This document shows, piece by piece, positions 61,659 through 64,000 of a DNA stretch of 64,000 nucleotides; positions within the stretch are counted from its first letter, which is position 1; each line of letters opens with the position of its first letter. The notes below the pieces were generated by a model. It ran no database searches, was not told the origin of the DNA, and saw only the letters and a list, made by a program, of their open reading frames with translations. The position numbers and the translations under genes are program-made. Source of the DNA: SKHV01 sp963678565 (lineage in GTDB: Bacteria > Bacteroidota > Bacteroidia > Bacteroidales > Prolixibacteraceae). Location: positions 2,604,001-2,668,000 of the forward strand of contig OY782875.1 of assembly GCA_963678565.1 (NCBI GenBank). Direction: 5' to 3'.

Positions 61659-64000
61659 TTGCCAGTAAAACGAATAAATAAATTACGCTCCGAGCTAAAT
61701 AAAATGGCACTTGTGTCAATACTTCTGATAATGATTTTCACCTTATCTGGGTGCCGTCAAAACAAATACTACAACATCTCAAATGAATTTTCAAATAACC
61801 GCATCCTATTTGGAGTGGAACATTTGCAAAAAAGCCTGAGAAAAATAAACTTAAATAACAAAAAAAATTCAAATCCTGACATTACAATAAAATATACGCT
61901 TGACAACAACTTCCCCTCGGAAGGTTTTACAATAGAAAGAATAAGTGATACCATTAAAATTATTGGAGGTGATGACTCTGGTTTACTATATGCAAGTTAC
62001 GAATTAGCCAACCTAATTGATCAAAGAGGAAAAATTCCAAACAAAATACACATTGAAGAAGCTCCGGAAATGGTAATGCGCGGAACAGCTATTGGCTTGC
62101 AAAAAACAAGTTACTTACCCGGAAGAGATGTTTACGAGTATCCTTATACACCTGAGAACTTCCCTTGGTTTTATAACAAACAACACTGGCTTCAATACCT
62201 CGATATGATGGTTGAAAACCGTTTCAATGCCCTTTATCTTTGGAATGGACATCCTTTTGCTTCGTTAGTTAAACTTGAAGATTATCCATTTGCAGTAGAA
62301 GTTGATGAAGAAACATTTCAAAAAAATGTTGAAATATTTGAATTTATTACAAACGAAGCGAACAAACGCGGAATCTGGGTAATCCAGATGTTTTATAATA
62401 TTATTGTCTCAAAGCCTTTTGCTAATCATTATGGTATTAAAACACAAGACCGAAGTCGTGCAATAGATCCCACCATAGCTGATTACACCTACCAATCAAT
62501 TCGAAAATTTGTAAAGGAATATCCTAATGTAGGTTTAATGGTCTGTTTAGGCGAAGCTATCCATACCATCGACGACGATGTTGAATGGTTTACTCAAACA
62601 ATTCTTCCGGCAGTAAAAGACGGGATTGATGATTTAGGACTAGATAAAGAACCACCTATTATCTTACGTGGACATGATACCGACGCTGCAAGAGTGATGA
62701 AAGCAGCACTACCGATTTATCAAAACCTTTACACCACTTACAAATACAATGGAGAATCGCTCACCACATACCGTCCACGCGCACAATGGTCGTCCATACC
62801 AACAGCTTTAAGCAAACTAGGCTCAATTCACATTTCCAATGTACATATTTTGGCAAACCTCGAGCCATTTCGATATGGATCACCTGCATTTATTTCAAAA
62901 AGCATCAAAGCAATGCACGAAAAACAAGGTGCCAATGGTTTACATTTATACCCGCAAGCATCGTATTGGGATTGGCCTTATACCGCCGACAAAACTAGTG
63001 AAAGATTACTACAAATCAATCGTGATGAATTATGGTATAAAGCCTGGGCTCGATATGCATGGAACAACCATTACACAAAGGCCGAAGATGATAATTACTG
63101 GACACTTTACTTCCGTGACCAATATCATTGTGATTTTCAATCTGCTCAAAACATACTGAAAGCCTACAACGAATTTGGTGAAATATCACCCAAACTCACC
63201 CGTACTTTTGGTATCTCCGACGGCAACCGTCAAACAATGCTTTTAGGTATGCAAATGAGTCAATTGGTCAATCCAAAAAAATGGACTGTTTACGATAGCT
63301 TCATCGCTTCAAATGGCCCAATTGGTGAACGTTTAGTTGATTACATTCAAAAAGAGATAAACGGTGAACAACATAATGGTGAAACACCACATCAAATTAT
63401 TGAAGAAATTAAAAATCATGCAGACCAAGCAATAAAATTCATTAATGCCACCAAGAATATACAAAAGAACAAAGTTGAATTTGAACGCTTAATCAACGAT
63501 ATAAAATGTTATCACGAAATTGCCTATTTTTTCTACAATAAAGTATTGGCAGCGGAAAAAATCCTTCGTTATAAATTCAATGAAAATACAGATGAACTAG
63601 AAGCTGCAATTCCATATTTCGAAAAGAGCCTGAATCACTATCAAAAGTTAGTAGATTTAACAAGCGACACCTATTTCTATGCAAACAGCATGCAAACCTC
63701 CATGCGACGTATTCCTATTGCCGGAACCGATGGAAAATACAAACACTGGGAAGAGTTATTGCCTGTTTACGAGGAAGAATTCAATAATTTCAAAAACAAT
63801 CTTCAAAAGCTTTTAAAGAATCCGAAAGCAAGTGTAAAGATGCATGAAACCTTAAAACCTATTTCTGTAAAACTTCTAAATAAAAAAGCGGAATGGTATT
63901 CAGTAAAAGAAAGAAGTAAAGTAAATATCGACCAAAATTACACAATAGAAGAAATTGCACCATCACTAACCCAACTTAAGGGGGTACGGTTTAGCGAAGC
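61659..64000 (+). CDS. Lipoprotein glycosidase-like protein with GH67/GH20-type N-terminal domain, partial (3' end beyond window)
   Basis: The frame runs open to the window edge, more than 760 residues. From the TTG at 61659 it reads a basic stretch, then ALVSILLIMIFTLSGC, a good lipoprotein signal; the ATG at 61704 would leave out the basic residues. Residues about 60-140 resemble the small alpha/beta domain found before GH20 and GH67 barrels (EGFTIERISDTIKIIGGDDSGLLYASYELANLI). The barrel follows (HWLQYLDMMVENRFNALYLWNGH, EANKRGIWVIQMFYNI, YPNVGLMVCLGEAIHTIDDD, GANGLHLYPQASYWDWPY). I cannot name the GH family. It diverges from the MFS operon and shares its operator, so a role in pectin breakdown is likely. 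Confidence 0.82.
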   Translation, partial: MPVKRINKLRSELNKMALVSILLIMIFTLSGCRQNKYYNISNEFSNNRILFGVEHLQKSLRKINLNNKKNSNPDITIKYTLDNNFPSEGFTIERISDTIKIIGGDDSGLLYASYELANLIDQRGKIPNKIHIEEAPEMVMRGTAIGLQKTSYLPGRDVYEYPYTPENFPWFYNKQHWLQYLDMMVENRFNALYLWNGHPFASLVKLEDYPFAVEVDEETFQKNVEIFEFITNEANKRGIWVIQMFYNIIVSKPFANHYGIKTQDRSRAIDPTIADYTYQSIRKFVKEYPNVGLMVCLGEAIHTIDDDVEWFTQTILPAVKDGIDDLGLDKEPPIILRGHDTDAARVMKAALPIYQNLYTTYKYNGESLTTYRPRAQWSSIPTALSKLGSIHISNVHILANLEPFRYGSPAFISKSIKAMHEKQGANGLHLYPQASYWDWPYTADKTSERLLQINRDELWYKAWARYAWNNHYTKAEDDNYWTLYFRDQYHCDFQSAQNILKAYNEFGEISPKLTRTFGISDGNRQTMLLGMQMSQLVNPKKWTVYDSFIASNGPIGERLVDYIQKEINGEQHNGETPHQIIEEIKNHADQAIKFINATKNIQKNKVEFERLINDIKCYHEIAYFFYNKVLAAEKILRYKFNENTDELEAAIPYFEKSLNHYQKLVDLTSDTYFYANSMQTSMRRIPIAGTDGKYKHWEELLPVYEEEFNNFKNNLQKLLKNPKASVKMHETLKPISVKLLNKKAEWYSVKERSKVNIDQNYTIEEIAPSLTQLKGVRFSE

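Noticed and set aside
1..64000. Mobile elements, phage, tRNA and rRNA genes
   Set aside because: I looked for transposase or integrase motifs, terminal repeats and tRNA-like folds by eye and saw none; a covariance-model scan would be needed to exclude small RNAs.

Overview
The window is AT-rich DNA from a Bacteroidota chromosome. It is probably a member of the Bacteroidia/Marinilabiliales type that degrades plant polysaccharides, but this is inferred from gene families and not from a marker gene. Support comes from SusC/SusD genes, many SPII lipoproteins, DUF5686, DUF4301 and DUF368 proteins, weak Shine-Dalgarno sites, and TAnnTTTG-like promoter elements. I saw no rRNA, tRNA, CRISPR array, transposase, integrase or phage gene.

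Layout. (1) 1-12059, minus strand: a Sus-like operon made of a four-FAS1 protein, SusC, SusD, two FAS1 lipoproteins and a second SusC cut by the window edge. It contains no glycosidase and no regulator. (2) 12506-15834, plus: an AsmA-like protein and a methyltransferase. (3) 15984-17214, minus: a DtxR/MntR-type regulator and a ZIP metal transporter, with two matching operator-like palindromes upstream. (4) 17309-23314, minus: a molybdate/tungstate operon, mop-modE-porin-modA-modA-modB-modC-modD, in which the regulator is split into separate HTH and Mop proteins and an outer-membrane porin is included. (5) 23576-25307: a YdeI-like protein, a radical SAM protein, and between their 3' ends a six-copy, about 42-bp palindromic tandem repeat. 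(6) 25484-30113, plus: DUF4301, TPR, DUF368 and aroE genes. (7) 30200-34916, minus: YceI, pirin, AraC and DUF5686 genes. (8) 35116-41465: an oxidoreductase, ndk, NrnA-type DHH phosphoesterase, a membrane/Nudix fusion, GH28 and thiol peroxidase. (9) 41534-43816, minus: an outer-membrane protein of unknown function and an NtrC-family regulator that has lost its phosphorylation, ATPase and sigma-54 contact residues. (10) 44032-47950, plus: a small membrane protein, a cytochrome c/PQQ sugar dehydrogenase fusion and a TonB-dependent receptor. (11) 48072-64000: pectin or arabinan side-chain degradation (two GH43 genes, GH127, GH78, an MFS transporter, and a partial lipoprotein glycosidase), interrupted by PH-domain, PepSY and BNR genes. 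The MFS gene and the last gene diverge from a region holding two near-identical LacI-type operators.

How the genes work together. GH28 and GH43 would cut pectin backbone and arabinan. GH127 would remove beta-L-arabinofuranose, and GH78 (no signal peptide) would cut rhamnosides inside the cell after import by the MFS protein. The dehydrogenase fusion would oxidise aldoses in the periplasm. The molybdate and metal modules serve cofactor supply. The least explained items are the FAS1-Sus locus, the degenerate NtrC protein, the 42-bp repeat and the divergent second ModA.
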